DNA from: Rhizobium sp. AQ_MP
GTDB lineage: Bacteria > Pseudomonadota > Alphaproteobacteria > Rhizobiales > Rhizobiaceae
DNA: 64,000 nucleotides
NCBI RefSeq assembly: GCF_014237835.1
Contig: NZ_JACJVI010000008.1
Span: 214,205-278,204 of the forward strand
Reading direction: 5' to 3'
Shown: positions 55,417-64,000 of the stretch, piece after piece
Layout: the number at the start of each line of letters is the position of its first letter
Numbering within the stretch: position 1 is the first letter of the stretch
Position numbers and translations under genes: made by a program
The notes under the pieces: generated by a model
Told to the model about the DNA's origin: nothing
Databases searched by the model: none
The model's input: only the letters and a program-made list of their open reading frames with translations

Positions 55417-55950
55417 TTACTTCTTCTTGCCTTCTTTGCGGACGATCCGCTCTTCGGCATACTTGACGCCCTTGCCCTTGTAGGGCTCGGGGCCGCGGTA
55501 TTCACGGATCTCAGCGGCGACCTGGCCAACCTGCTGCTTGTTGATGCCGGTCACGATGATTTCGGTCGGCTTCGGAACAGCAATGGTGATGCCCTGCGGC
55601 GGCTCATAGACAACGTCGTGGCTGAAGCCGAGAGCCAGCTGCAGGTTCTTGCCCTGGAGCGACGCGCGGTAACCAACACCGTTGATTTCGAGCTTGCGCT
55701 CGTAGCCGTCCTTAACACCCTTGAAGATGTTCTCGATCATCGTGCGGGACATGCCCCACTTCGAACGAGCATTCTTGGAGTCGTTGTTCGGCTGAACGAC
55801 AACAGCGTTGTCTTCGAGCTTCACGGAGATTTCGTCATTGGCGACGAAGAAAAGTTCACCCTTCGGGCCCTTCGCCGTGACCTTCTGGCCATCGACGGCG
55901 GCAGTCACACCAGCCGGAACCGGAACGGGCTTCTTACCGATACGAGACAT
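55417..55950 (-). CDS. rplF: 50S ribosomal protein L6
   Basis: 177 aa, two tandem RNA-binding halves. [15 protein letters not shown] start; C-terminal [20 protein letters not shown] signature. Confidence 0.98.
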   Translation of the reverse strand: MSRIGKKPVPVPAGVTAAVDGQKVTAKGPKGELFFVANDEISVKLEDNAVVVQPNNDSKNARSKWGMSRTMIENIFKGVKDGYERKLEINGVGYRASLQGKNLQLALGFSHDVVYEPPQGITIAVPKPTEIIVTGINKQQVGQVAAEIREYRGPEPYKGKGVKYAEERIVRKEGKKK

Positions 55951-55993
55951 AGTTTTTATCCTGTCTGTTCGCTATGGAGATCCCCTGCCCGTC

Positions 55994-56392
55994 TTAGAAG
56001 ACGGAGCAGAGTACCTCACCACCAACGTTCTGTTCGCGAGCCTGGTGATCGGCCATCACACCCTTCGGAGTCGAAAGGATGGTGATGCCGAGGCCGTTCG
56101 CGACCTGCGGGATGGACTTAACCGAGACATAAACTCGGCGGCCCGGCTTGGATACGCGGCCGATTTCGCGAATGACCGAAGCACCTTCGTAGTACTTCAG
56201 TTCGATCGTGATCTCAGACTTGCCATTGTCGTAATCGACCTGGCTGTAGCCACGGATGTAACCTTCGGCCTGCAGAACGTCGAGAACGCGTGCACGGAGC
56301 TTGGAGGCCGGGGTGGTGACGGAGCTCTTGCGGCGAGCGGCACCATTCCGGATACGGGTGAGCATATCGCCCAACGGATCAGTCATCGTCAT
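55994..56392 (-). CDS. rpsH: 30S ribosomal protein S8
   Basis: 132 aa; [20 protein letters not shown] start and [20 protein letters not shown] near the end. In E. coli S8 represses the spc operon; a similar target here is not identified. Confidence 0.98.
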   Translation of the reverse strand: MTMTDPLGDMLTRIRNGAARRKSSVTTPASKLRARVLDVLQAEGYIRGYSQVDYDNGKSEITIELKYYEGASVIREIGRVSKPGRRVYVSVKSIPQVANGLGITILSTPKGVMADHQAREQNVGGEVLCSVF

Positions 56393-56404
56393 ATTGGCCT
56401 CTCC

Positions 56405-56710
56405 TTACCAGCTCGACTTCACAACGCCCGGCACCTTGCCGGTGTTGCCAAGCTCGCGAAGCGCGATACGCGACATTCCAAGCTTGCGGTAGAATGCACG
56501 CGGACGACCGGTGACTTCGCAACGGTTGCGAATACGGGTCTTGGAGCCATCGCGCGGCAGTTCTGCCAGCTTCAGGGTGGCCTTGAACCGCTCTTCAATC
56601 GAAAGAGACTGGTTCATGATGATCGCCTTCAGGCCTGCGCGCTTGGCAGCCTGGTTGGCGACGGTCTTGCGGCGGCGCTTGTTCTTTTCAACTGCGCTTG
56701 TCTTCGCCAT
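56405..56710 (-). CDS. rpsN: 30S ribosomal protein S14
   Basis: 101 aa, the long zinc-free form: no CxxC pairs. [20 protein letters not shown] start, [20 protein letters not shown] core. Confidence 0.98.
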   Translation of the reverse strand: MAKTSAVEKNKRRRKTVANQAAKRAGLKAIIMNQSLSIEERFKATLKLAELPRDGSKTRIRNRCEVTGRPRAFYRKLGMSRIALRELGNTGKVPGVVKSSW

Positions 56711-56743
56711 ATCGAAGTTCCTCTTCTACGCTCGTCGTTACGG

Positions 56744-57301
56744 TTACTGACGGAACGGGAAGTTGAACTCTTTCAGAAGAGCCCGAGCTTCGTCGTCGTT
56801 GGTCGCCGTCGTGCAAACGATGATGTCCATGCCCCACATCTGATCAACCTTGTCGTAGTTGATCTCCGGGAACACAATGTGCTCCTTGATGCCCATGGCG
56901 AAGTTGCCACGGCCGTCAAAGGACTTCGGGTTCAGGCCGCGGAAGTCGCGAACGCGCGGAAGCGCGATGTTGACCAGGCGGTCCAGGAACTCATACATGC
57001 GGGCGCCGCGCAGGGTGACCTTTGCGCCGATCGGCATGTTTTCGCGGACCTTGAAGCCAGCGATCGAGTTGCGAGCGCGCGTGATGACCGGCTTCTGGCC
57101 GGCGATCGCTGCGAGGTCGGCAGCAGCAACGGTGGGCTTCTTGGAGTCGGCAGTCGCCTCGCCCACGCCCATGTTGATGACGATCTTGTCGAGCTTCGGG
57201 ATCTGCATCTCGTTGGCGTAGGAGAACTGCTCCTGCATCGCCTTGCGGATGCGGTTTACGTATTCGGCCTTGAGCCGCGGCTCATACTTTGCCTCAGCCA
57301 T
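56744..57301 (-). CDS. rplE: 50S ribosomal protein L5
   Basis: 185 aa, 5S rRNA binding. [19 protein letters not shown] and [20 protein letters not shown] signatures. Its start overlaps the rplX end by 8 bp, so coupling is likely. Confidence 0.98.
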   Translation of the reverse strand: MAEAKYEPRLKAEYVNRIRKAMQEQFSYANEMQIPKLDKIVINMGVGEATADSKKPTVAAADLAAIAGQKPVITRARNSIAGFKVRENMPIGAKVTLRGARMYEFLDRLVNIALPRVRDFRGLNPKSFDGRGNFAMGIKEHIVFPEINYDKVDQMWGMDIIVCTTATNDDEARALLKEFNFPFRQ

Positions 57302-57602
57302 CGATCACTTCTCCCGAACGCTTGGCCACACGAACCTTCTTGCCGTCGACGACCTTGAAACCGACGCGGGTCGGCTTGCCGTCCTTGTCGACGATCGCGA
57401 TGTTCGACAGGTGGATGGAGGCTTCCTTGCTGATGATGCCGGCTTCCGCGGTCTGCGTCTGGCGCTGGTGGCGCTTGACAACATTGATGCCGCGGACGAC
57501 CGCACGGTCTTCCTTCGGCAAGACCTGGAGGACTTCGCCCGAACGGCCCTTGTCCTTGCCAGCGAGTACGACGACCTTGTCGCCCTTACGAATCTTGTTC
57601 AT
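57294..57602 (-). CDS. rplX: 50S ribosomal protein L24
   Basis: 102 aa; KOW motif in [20 protein letters not shown], then [12 protein letters not shown]. Overlaps rplE by 8 bp. Confidence 0.98.
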   Translation of the reverse strand: MNKIRKGDKVVVLAGKDKGRSGEVLQVLPKEDRAVVRGINVVKRHQRQTQTAEAGIISKEASIHLSNIAIVDKDGKPTRVGFKVVDGKKVRVAKRSGEVIDG

Positions 57603-57617
57603 CGCTCGTCGCTCCCC

Positions 57618-57986
57618 TTACAGTACTTCCGGAGCCAGCGAGATGATCTTCATGTGGTTCTTGGCGCGAAGTTCGCGCGGAACCGGTCCGAAGATACGGG
57701 TGCCGATCGGCTCTTTCTTGTTGTCGATAAGAACGGCTGCGTTGTTATCGAATCTGATGACGCTGCCGTCGGCGCGACGGATGTCCTTGGCGGTGCGAAC
57801 GACAACCGCCTTCATCACATCACCCTTCTTCACGCGGCCGCGCGGAATCGCTTCCTTGATCGAAACGACGATGATGTCGCCGATCGAAGCGTACTTGCGC
57901 TTGGAGCCGCCCAGCACCTTGATGCACATGACACGACGTGCGCCGGAATTATCCGCCACGTCGAGGTTAGTCTGCATCTGAATCAT
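57618..57986 (-). CDS. rplN: 50S ribosomal protein L14
   Basis: 122 aa; [20 protein letters not shown] start, [20 protein letters not shown]. First gene of the spc block, 229 bp after rpsQ. Confidence 0.98.
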   Translation of the reverse strand: MIQMQTNLDVADNSGARRVMCIKVLGGSKRKYASIGDIIVVSIKEAIPRGRVKKGDVMKAVVVRTAKDIRRADGSVIRFDNNAAVLIDNKKEPIGTRIFGPVPRELRAKNHMKIISLAPEVL

Positions 57987-58115
57987 GTCAGGTCGCCTTC
58001 TTGTTGTAACCCGAACGGTTGGGCCGAGGCCCCCTATCCAGGCTTATGATAAATTTCTGGTGTGCGCGGGAAGATAGATACAGGGTGGTTTCCCATACGG
58101 GACCTTCCGTGCGCT

Positions 58116-58203
58116 CAAAGCAAAAGAACGCCCGATTCCGAGCGTTCTCAGCCAGTGGCCTGCTTCATACAGATTTCTGCGCAAGGTGCAAGCCCTTGCG
58201 CAG
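58116..58203 (-). promoter_or_regulatory. S10/spc junction with two hairpins
   Basis: In the 229-bp gap between rpsQ and rplN: perfect 10-bp stem CTGCGCAAGG/CCTTGCGCAG with 7-nt loop (58177-58203), 12 nt after the rpsQ stop, and AGAACGC/GCGTTCT at about 58124-58147. The boundary matches the S10/spc operon split of other bacteria. No T run follows. Confidence 0.55.
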
Positions 58204-58215
58204 GAAGTCCGTAAA

Positions 58216-58452
58216 TTAAGCCTGGGCGGCAATCACCGTCCAGCGCTTGTCCTTGGAGATCGGTGCACATTCCTGGATGGAAACGACGTCACCGGTCTTG
58301 TACTGGTTGTTTTCGTCATGTGCCTTGTACTTCTTCGACCGGCGAACGGTCTTCTGAAGCAGCGGGTGGGCGAATCGACGCTCAACGCGAACAACGACAG
58401 TCTTGTCGTTCTTGTCGCTGACAACTACGCCCTGCAGAATGCGTTTCGGCAT
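58216..58452 (-). CDS. rpsQ: 30S ribosomal protein S17
   Basis: 78 aa from the ATG at 58452. [20 protein letters not shown] and [20 protein letters not shown]. Last gene of the S10 block; hairpins follow. Confidence 0.98.
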   Translation of the reverse strand: MPKRILQGVVVSDKNDKTVVVRVERRFAHPLLQKTVRRSKKYKAHDENNQYKTGDVVSIQECAPISKDKRWTVIAAQA

Positions 58453-58465
58453 ATTCTTCTGGTCC

Positions 58466-58666
58466 TTAGGCCTTGGCTTCTGCCGCCTTCTGGCGGGCAA
58501 TGGTTTTCACGCGTGCGATGTCACGACGGACTTCCTGAATACGGGAAGACTTCTCGAGCTGGCCGGTGGCCTTCTGGAAGCGCAGGTTGAACTGCTCCTT
58601 CTTCAGCTTAGCAAGCTCGTCGTTCAGCTGGTCGGCGCTCATGGCGCGTACGTCTGCGGCTTTCAT
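58466..58666 (-). CDS. rpmC: 50S ribosomal protein L29
   Basis: 66 aa from the ATG at 58666: [20 protein letters not shown], then [20 protein letters not shown]. 11 bp after rplP. Confidence 0.98.
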   Translation of the reverse strand: MKAADVRAMSADQLNDELAKLKKEQFNLRFQKATGQLEKSSRIQEVRRDIARVKTIARQKAAEAKA

Positions 58667-58677
58667 CGACTTGATCC

Positions 58678-59091
58678 TCACTCTGCAATGCGCTGTACGA
58701 AGCGCGTCGTGACAGAGAGCTTGGCGGAACCGAGGCGAAGGGCCTCGCGCGCGATCTCTTCCGAAACGCCGTCGATCTCGAACATGATACGGCCGGGCTT
58801 GACCTTGCATGCCCAGTATTCGACCGAACCCTTACCCTTACCCATACGAACTTCGGTCGGCTTGGCCGTGACCGGAACGTCAGGGAATACGCGGATCCAC
58901 ACGCGACCAGCACGCTTCATGTAGCGGGTGATCGCACGACGGGCGGCTTCAATTTCGCGAGCGTTGACGCGGTTCGGTTCCAGAGCCTTCAGGCCGAATT
59001 CACCGAATGCCAGATCAAAACCGCCCTTGGCGACGCCCTTGATGCGGCCCTTGAACTGCTTGCGGTACTTTGTACGCTTTGGCTGCAACAT
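58678..59091 (-). CDS. rplP: 50S ribosomal protein L16
   Basis: 137 aa; [19 protein letters not shown] start and [20 protein letters not shown] core. Contacts the tRNA elbow and A site. Confidence 0.98.
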   Translation of the reverse strand: MLQPKRTKYRKQFKGRIKGVAKGGFDLAFGEFGLKALEPNRVNAREIEAARRAITRYMKRAGRVWIRVFPDVPVTAKPTEVRMGKGKGSVEYWACKVKPGRIMFEIDGVSEEIAREALRLGSAKLSVTTRFVQRIAE

Positions 59092-59130
59092 TTTCTTACT
59101 TCTCCGAGCTTATCTTTCGCCAGCGTTCAA

Positions 59131-59856
59131 TCAAGCGTTCTCGCGGCGACGATCGCCACGTTCACGGTTCGACGACGGACCCTGGGCGTCGCCCTCGAGC
59201 GCACGGCGCTCGGAGGCCATCGGATCGTGCTCAAGGATTTCGCCCTTGAAGATCCAGACCTTCACGCCGCAGATGCCGTATGCGGTTTCGGCTTCAGCCG
59301 TACCGTAATCGATGTCTGCGCGCAGGGTGTGGAGCGGAACGCGACCTTCGCGATACCATTCGGTACGCGCGATCTCGGCACCACCGAGACGGCCGGCGCA
59401 GGTGATCTTGATGCCTTCGGCACCCAGACGCATGGCCGACTGAACGGCGCGCTTCATGGCGCGACGGAAAGCGATACGACGCTCGAGCTGCTGGGTGATC
59501 GACTGGGCAACCAGGGTTGCGTCGATTTCCGGCTTGCGCACTTCAACGATGTTGAGGTGCGTTTCCGAGTTGGTCATCGACGAGATCTTCTTGCGAAGCT
59601 TCTCGATGTCTGCACCCTTCTTGCCGATGATCAGACCCGGGCGAGCCGAGTGGATCGTGACGCGGCACTTCTTGTGCGGACGCTCGATGACGACCTTGGC
59701 GATGCCGGCCTGCTTCAGCTCGTCCATCAGATACTTGCGGATCTTCAGGTCTTCGTGGAGCAGCTTGCCATATTCGGCGTTGTCGGCGAACCAACGGCTA
59801 TCCCAGGTGCGGTTAATCCCGAGGCGGAAGCCAATCGGATTGATTTTCTGACCCAT
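59131..59856 (-). CDS. rpsC: 30S ribosomal protein S3
   Basis: 241 aa. [20 protein letters not shown] start, KH domain around [18 protein letters not shown], and a basic tail ([14 protein letters not shown]). Starts one base inside the rplV stop codon. Confidence 0.98.
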   Translation of the reverse strand: MGQKINPIGFRLGINRTWDSRWFADNAEYGKLLHEDLKIRKYLMDELKQAGIAKVVIERPHKKCRVTIHSARPGLIIGKKGADIEKLRKKISSMTNSETHLNIVEVRKPEIDATLVAQSITQQLERRIAFRRAMKRAVQSAMRLGAEGIKITCAGRLGGAEIARTEWYREGRVPLHTLRADIDYGTAEAETAYGICGVKVWIFKGEILEHDPMASERRALEGDAQGPSSNRERGDRRRENA

Positions 59857-60245
59857 TATGCGGCCTCCCCTTTGGCTTCGACTTCGCGCACAACGATGGT
59901 GAGGTGCGAGAACGGCTTTTCGATGCGCGATGCGCGGCCGCGGCCACGAGCGTGGAAACGCTTCATGGTGATCGACTTGCCAACATAGGCCTCGGCGACG
60001 ATCAGCTGATCGACGTCGAGATCATGGTTGTTCTCGGCGTTGGCGATCGCGGATTCCAGGGTCTTCTTGACCGTGCCGGCGATGCGCTTGCGGGAGAATT
60101 CCAGGTCAGCGAGAGCGCGCTCGACCTTCTTGCCGCGGATGAGCGCGGCAACCAGGTTGAGCTTCTGGGGGCTGACGCGGATCGTGCGGGCGACTGCCTG
60201 CGCTTCGTTGTCCTTCAGCCGGCGTTCGGCTTTTGCCTTGCCCAT
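59856..60245 (-). CDS. rplV: 50S ribosomal protein L22
   Basis: 129 aa; [20 protein letters not shown] and the exit-tunnel hairpin [20 protein letters not shown]. 2 bp after rpsS. Confidence 0.98.
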   Translation of the reverse strand: MGKAKAERRLKDNEAQAVARTIRVSPQKLNLVAALIRGKKVERALADLEFSRKRIAGTVKKTLESAIANAENNHDLDVDQLIVAEAYVGKSITMKRFHARGRGRASRIEKPFSHLTIVVREVEAKGEAA

Positions 60246-60247
60246 TG

Positions 60248-60526
60248 TTACTTCCTCTTCGCCTTCTTGTCCGCACCGTGACCGTAGTAGGTCCGGGTGG
60301 GAGCGAATTCACCGAACTTGTGGCCGACCATGTCTTCGTTGACAGAGACGGGCACATGCTTTGAGCCGTTGTAGACGCCGAAGGTGAGACCGACGAACTG
60401 CGGCAGGATGGTGGAGCGACGGCTCCACATCTTGATCACTTCATTGCGGCCGGTCTCGCGAACCTTCTCAGCCTTCTTGAGAAGATAGCCGTCGACGAAC
60501 GGGCCTTTCCATACTGAACGAGCCAT
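60248..60526 (-). CDS. rpsS: 30S ribosomal protein S19
   Basis: 92 aa; [20 protein letters not shown] start, [20 protein letters not shown] core. Confidence 0.98.
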   Translation of the reverse strand: MARSVWKGPFVDGYLLKKAEKVRETGRNEVIKMWSRRSTILPQFVGLTFGVYNGSKHVPVSVNEDMVGHKFGEFAPTRTYYGHGADKKAKRK

Positions 60527-60541
60527 TTCTGACTACCTCTC

Positions 60542-61378
60542 TTACTTCTTCTTCAGGTGGCGCGAGCGCATGATGAACTTGTCGGTCGACTTGTTCGAGC
60601 GGGTGCGCTTGCCCTTGGTCGGCTTGCCCCACGGGGAAACCGGGTGACGACCACCGGACGTGCGGCCTTCACCACCACCGTGCGGGTGGTCGACCGGGTT
60701 CATGACAACACCGCGGTTGTGCGGGGTCTTGCCGCGCCAGCGGGTACGACCAGCCTTGCCGTCGTTGATGTTGCCGTGGTCCGGGTTGGACACGGCGCCA
60801 ACGGTGGCGAGGCAGGCGCCCGGAACGAGGCGCTGTTCACCCGAGTTGAGACGCAGGATCGCCATGCCGGCATCGCGGCCGACGAGCTGGACGTAGGTGC
60901 CAGCCGAACGTGCGATCTGACCGCCCTTGCCGGGCTTCATTTCGACGTTGTGAACGATCGAGCCGACCGGGATGTACTGCAGCGGCATGGTGTTGCCGGG
61001 CTTTACGTCGACGGCCTTGTCGGACGAGATGACCTTGTCACCGGCAGCGATGCGCTGCGGCGCCAGGATGTAGGCCTGCTCGCCGTCGGTGTAGGTGACG
61101 AGAGCGATGAAGGCCGAACGGTTCGGGTCGTATTCCAGGCGCTCGACGGTGCCTTCGACGTCGAACTTGCGACGCTTGAAGTCAACCAGACGATAGGTGC
61201 GCTTGTGACCACCACCGATGAAGCGAGCCGTGATGCGGCCGAGGTTGTTACGACCACCGCTCTTGGAGAGACCTTCCGTCAGCGCCTTGACCGGCTTGCC
61301 CTTCCAGAGGCCCGAACGGTCGACGATGACCAGCTGACGCTGGCTGGGGGTCGTCGGATTGTAGCTTTTCAATGCCAT
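60542..61378 (-). CDS. rplB: 50S ribosomal protein L2
   Basis: 278 aa; [20 protein letters not shown] start, [20 protein letters not shown], and the peptidyl-transferase-proximal [20 protein letters not shown] loop. Confidence 0.98.
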   Translation of the reverse strand: MALKSYNPTTPSQRQLVIVDRSGLWKGKPVKALTEGLSKSGGRNNLGRITARFIGGGHKRTYRLVDFKRRKFDVEGTVERLEYDPNRSAFIALVTYTDGEQAYILAPQRIAAGDKVISSDKAVDVKPGNTMPLQYIPVGSIVHNVEMKPGKGGQIARSAGTYVQLVGRDAGMAILRLNSGEQRLVPGACLATVGAVSNPDHGNINDGKAGRTRWRGKTPHNRGVVMNPVDHPHGGGEGRTSGGRHPVSPWGKPTKGKRTRSNKSTDKFIMRSRHLKKK

Positions 61379-61395
61379 TGTTCTTGTTCCCTACC

Positions 61396-61689
61396 TCAGA
61401 CGCCCGTCGACACGTCGATGGACTGACCTTCGGCGAGCGTCACGACGGCCTTCTTGACGTCCTTCTGCTTGCCGGCGAAGCCGCGGAAACGCTTGGTCTT
61501 GCCCTTGCGGACGAGCGTATTGACGGCGGTGACCTTGACGCCGAAGAGGGCTTCGACAGCAGCCTTGATTTCCGGCTTGCTTGCACCCTTGGCGACGTTG
61601 AGGACGACCTGGTTGTACTCAGACACCATGGTCGACTTTTCCGTGATCGACGGAGATACGATCACGTCGTAGTGGCGAAGATCCGTCAT
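61396..61689 (-). CDS. rplW: 50S ribosomal protein L23
   Basis: 97 aa; [20 protein letters not shown] start, [20 protein letters not shown]. Docking site of trigger factor and SRP at the tunnel exit. Overlaps rplD by 4 bp. Confidence 0.98.
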   Translation of the reverse strand: MTDLRHYDVIVSPSITEKSTMVSEYNQVVLNVAKGASKPEIKAAVEALFGVKVTAVNTLVRKGKTKRFRGFAGKQKDVKKAVVTLAEGQSIDVSTGV

Positions 61690-62306
61690 TTGAACCGCTC
61701 CTCCAGAGCTTCCACCGCAGCCTTGGAAAGCACGAGCTTGCCACGGCGCAGGATGTCATAAACGTTGATGCCCTGAACCGGCAGAACATCGATGTTCGGG
61801 ATGTTCGAAGCGGCGAGCTTGAAGTTGCTGTCGATCTCGGCACCGCCGATGACGAGAGCGTTGGTGAGGCCGAGCGAGGCGAAGCTGCCGACGAGCGCCT
61901 TGGTCTTGGCTTCAGCCGCAACCAGATTGTCGACGATGATCACGTCTTCCGACTTGAACTTGGCAGACAGAGCGTGACGCAGAGCGAGCGCACGGACCTT
62001 CTTCGGCAGGTCATGGGCGTGGCTGCGAACAACCGGGCCATGAGCCTTACCACCGCCGCGGAACTGCGGAGCGCGGGCCGAATGGTGACGAGCACGACCG
62101 GTGCCCTTCTGCTTGTACATCTTGGAGCCGGTGCGGGAGACTTCCGAACGGCCCTTGATCTTGTGCGTGCCGGCGCGCTTCTTGGCGAGCTGGTAGCGGA
62201 CCATACGGGCGATCAGGTCTTCACGGGGCTCAAGGCCGAAGATTTCGTCCGACAGAGAAACCTTGCCGGCGTCCTTGCCCTCGAGGGTCTTGACGTTAAA
62301 TTCCAT
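61686..62306 (-). CDS. rplD: 50S ribosomal protein L4
   Basis: 206 aa; [24 protein letters not shown] region (tunnel loop, read in parts) and [14 protein letters not shown]. In E. coli L4 represses the S10 operon; no matching leader was identified. Confidence 0.98.
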   Translation of the reverse strand: MEFNVKTLEGKDAGKVSLSDEIFGLEPREDLIARMVRYQLAKKRAGTHKIKGRSEVSRTGSKMYKQKGTGRARHHSARAPQFRGGGKAHGPVVRSHAHDLPKKVRALALRHALSAKFKSEDVIIVDNLVAAEAKTKALVGSFASLGLTNALVIGGAEIDSNFKLAASNIPNIDVLPVQGINVYDILRRGKLVLSKAAVEALEERFK

Positions 62307-62319
62307 GTGCTTGGCTCCC

Positions 62320-62958
62320 TTACTTCGCCGACTTGACGGCGTCGCGGACGATGATCCAGGAACCCTTGGAGCCGGGAACGGCGCCCTTCACAAGGATAAG
62401 ACCGCGATCTTCATCAGTCGAAACGACTTCGAGGTTCTGGGTGGTGACGCGCGTCTGGCCCATGTGACCAGCCATGCGCTTGCCCTTCCAGACCTTGCCC
62501 GGATCCTGGTTCGAACCCGTCGAACCGTGCGAGCGGTGCGAAACGGAAACACCGTGGGTAGCGCGGAGACCGCCGAAGTTGTGGCGCTTCATGGCACCAG
62601 CAAAACCCTTACCGATCGTCGTGCCGGTGACGTCGACCAGCTGGCCGGCTTCGAAATGGCTCGCGGTCAGCTGGGAGCCGACATCGATGAGGTTGTCTTC
62701 GGAAACGCGGAACTCGACGAGCTTGGCCTTGGGCTCAACGCTCGCAGCAGCGAAGTGGCCACGCAGGCCCTTCGTGGTATTCTTGACCTTGGACGTGCCG
62801 GCACCGAGCTGGAGCGCGGTGTAGCCGTTCTTGTCAACCGTACGCTGGGCAACGACCTGTACGTTATCCAGCCGCAGAACTGTTACCGGGATATGTTCGC
62901 CGGCGTCGTTGTAGACGCGGGTCATTCCCACTTTCTGTGCAATCACACCTGAACGCAT
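62320..62958 (-). CDS. rplC: 50S ribosomal protein L3
   Basis: 212 aa; [20 protein letters not shown] start, [20 protein letters not shown] and [20 protein letters not shown]. 170 bp after rpsJ, a larger gap than elsewhere in the block. Confidence 0.98.
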   Translation of the reverse strand: MRSGVIAQKVGMTRVYNDAGEHIPVTVLRLDNVQVVAQRTVDKNGYTALQLGAGTSKVKNTTKGLRGHFAAASVEPKAKLVEFRVSEDNLIDVGSQLTASHFEAGQLVDVTGTTIGKGFAGAMKRHNFGGLRATHGVSVSHRSHGSTGSNQDPGKVWKGKRMAGHMGQTRVTTQNLEVVSTDEDRGLILVKGAVPGSKGSWIIVRDAVKSAK

Positions 62959-63128
62959 TGGTTCATTCCTCTTGAGAGTCGCGGCCTCGATCAGATCTCG
63001 GCCTTTCCTCTTTGTTTAAGGATTCCACTCCGGCCCTTCCGAACCTTCGGGTTTCCCGTTTCGAGAAGTCGTTGGCAGGTCTTGCCACGTACCTTCCTTG
63101 TTATTTCGGCTCTCGCCGGAATTCCTTC

Positions 63129-63437
63129 TTAGAGCTTGATCTCGACGTCAACGCCGGCAGCCAGGTCGAGCTTCATCAGAGCGTCGACGGTCTGAGGGGT
63201 CGGGTCTACGATGTCAAGCAGGCGCTTATGCGTGCGCATCTCGAACTGTTCGCGGCTCTTCTTATCGACGTGCGGCGAACGGTTGACGGTAAACTTTTCA
63301 ATACGGGTCGGGAGCGGTACCGGGCCGCGAACGCTTGCACCGGTGCGCTTTGCGGTCGAGACAATCTCCCGCGTAGAGGCATCGAGAACCCGGTGATCAA
63401 ACGCCTTCAGGCGGATGCGGATATTCTGGCCGTTCAT
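63129..63437 (-). CDS. rpsJ: 30S ribosomal protein S10
   Basis: 102 aa from the ATG at 63437: [20 protein letters not shown] and [20 protein letters not shown]. First gene of the S10 block. Also the NusE transcription factor. Confidence 0.98.
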   Translation of the reverse strand: MNGQNIRIRLKAFDHRVLDASTREIVSTAKRTGASVRGPVPLPTRIEKFTVNRSPHVDKKSREQFEMRTHKRLLDIVDPTPQTVDALMKLDLAAGVDVEIKL

Positions 63438-63518
63438 TCGACTTGTCCTTGTTTCTTTTCTTGCGTCCCGCATACGCAGAGACAGTGAATTACCATGACT
63501 GGCCGGCCCCTAATTTTC

Positions 63519-63551
63519 AAAAATCACAGGGACACCACGGGGTGCCCCTGT
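63519..63551 (-). terminator. Hairpin upstream of rpsJ (terminator or attenuator)
   Basis: ACAGGG-A-CACC/GGTG-C-CCCTGT stem (63526-63551) with one mismatch and TTTTT on the minus strand, 82 nt before the rpsJ start. Confidence 0.65.
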
Positions 63552-63768
63552 CACTCTTTTCATTCATGAGGAGCCCTGCCGAACTCGACCCGTCACCAGG
63601 CCTTGAAATCTGCAGCGCTAAGAACTGACGGTGCAAATCACCGTGCGATTCTGATCGTGGCCGGCGACATACACCGCAATCGGCCTTTCGTCAATCCGCC
63701 CAGCCGGACGAATTGGCGACATGCGCGCTGTCTGCATGACTGGCTTGCGCCAACCGACAGACGGAAAC

Positions 63769-63802
63769 GAAAAGCGGCCCCGGGCTGATGGCCCAGGGCC
63801 GC
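63769..63802 (-). terminator. Terminator-like hairpin downstream of tuf
   Basis: 12-nt arms GCGGCCC-C-GGGC/GCCC-A-GGGCCGC (63774-63785, 63791-63802), one mismatch, TTTT on the minus strand. Confidence 0.75.
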
Positions 63803-63810
63803 CCTCTCAA

Positions 63811-63848
63811 TCGATTACTCGATGATCGAAGCGACGATGCCGGCGCCG
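63811..63848 (-). repeat. Duplicated last 38 bp of the tuf gene (isolated copy)
   Basis: Identical over 38 bp to 63923-63960, the 3' end of tuf. On the minus strand it would encode only the last ~10 EF-Tu residues (GAGIVASIIE and stop). It is followed upstream by unrelated sequence. Confidence 0.9.
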
Positions 63849-63926
63849 CGTTCAGATCGCGCTTGCGCGCCATCTGAACATTTCTAGTAGCGTCGGCAGC
63901 TTTCGCCATCGATCGCTGATCATCGA

Positions 63927-64000
63927 TTACTCGATGATCGAAGCGACGATGCCGGCGCCGACGGTGCGGCCGCCTTCGCGGATTGCGAAGCGCAGCTTTT
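63927..64000 (-). CDS. tuf: Elongation factor Tu, C-terminal end (gene runs off the right edge)
   Basis: The minus strand from the window edge reads KLRFAIREGGRTVGAGIVAS then IIE and TAA, the exact C-terminus of EF-Tu. Only ~24 codons are present. tuf directly upstream of rpsJ is the usual order in proteobacteria; rhizobia normally have two tuf copies. Confidence 0.95.
   Translation of the reverse strand, partial: KLRFAIREGGRTVGAGIVASIIE

Noticed and set aside
63691..63909. 72-codon frame downstream of tuf on the minus strand
   Set aside because: It runs through the duplicated tuf tail and the terminator in a different frame and has no ribosome site.

Overview
The window is chromosomal DNA from a high-GC alphaproteobacterium, almost certainly Rhizobiaceae (Rhizobium/Agrobacterium/Neorhizobium-like). 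The case rests on a B12-dependent class II ribonucleotide reductase, MsrP/MsrQ, many rhizobial DUF families (DUF1206, DUF1508, DUF1883, DUF2231, DUF817), rhizobial mosaic intergenic repeats, and GGAAC-N16/17-CGTT promoters of the EcfG/RpoE2 general stress type. No rRNA, prophage, insertion sequence or CRISPR array is visible.

Layout. 1-18 kb: mixed metabolic and stress genes (azoreductase, HlyU-like protein, two alpha/beta hydrolases, threonine deaminase, TrkH, tRNA-Leu, PilZ protein, WrbA, a molybdopterin-binding protein, universal stress protein, xanthine phosphoribosyltransferase, a DUF2231/PQQ-type dehydrogenase pair, an ArsR/SRPBCC pair, DUF1206 protein, chemotaxis receptor). 19-23 kb: nrdJ behind tandem NrdR boxes. 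23-26.2 kb: an accessory stretch with a low-GC orphan, DUF559 and DUF1508 genes between identical 87-bp repeats, palindromic elements, and about 550 bp of back-to-back hairpins that no gene explains. 26-35 kb: DUF378 and DUF1883 proteins, amine oxidase plus diguanylate cyclase, rarA plus DegP-type protease, a beta-lactamase-fold hydrolase, an LprI-like protein and a GST. 35-39.5 kb: LysR regulator diverging from a 2-oxoglutarate dioxygenase/class II aldolase/nitrilase cluster. 39.6-48.6 kb: ilvD, a ricin-type lectin, an anchored nuclease, msrPQ, DUF2809, DUF817, and a YCII/VOC/ECF42-type sigma operon.

48.6-64 kb, all on the minus strand, is the ribosomal protein superoperon. In transcription order it runs tuf (3' end only), the S10 block (rpsJ to rpsQ), the spc block (rplN to rplO), secY-adk, and the alpha block (rpsM-rpsK-rpoA-rplQ). 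The gaps at the classical S10/spc and spc/alpha boundaries are about 230 bp each. A terminator-like hairpin follows rplO, which suggests secY-adk can be transcribed separately.

The most informative new observations are regulatory: paired NrdR boxes 31 bp apart before nrdJ; a TTGACA-N17-CATATT promoter with one inverted repeat on the -35 and one on the start codon of the ArsR gene, implying a leaderless autorepressed transcript; EcfG-type promoters before DUF1206 and LprI-like genes; and a TGTCGA element before the ECF42 operon. All calls come from reading the sequence; no database search was run.
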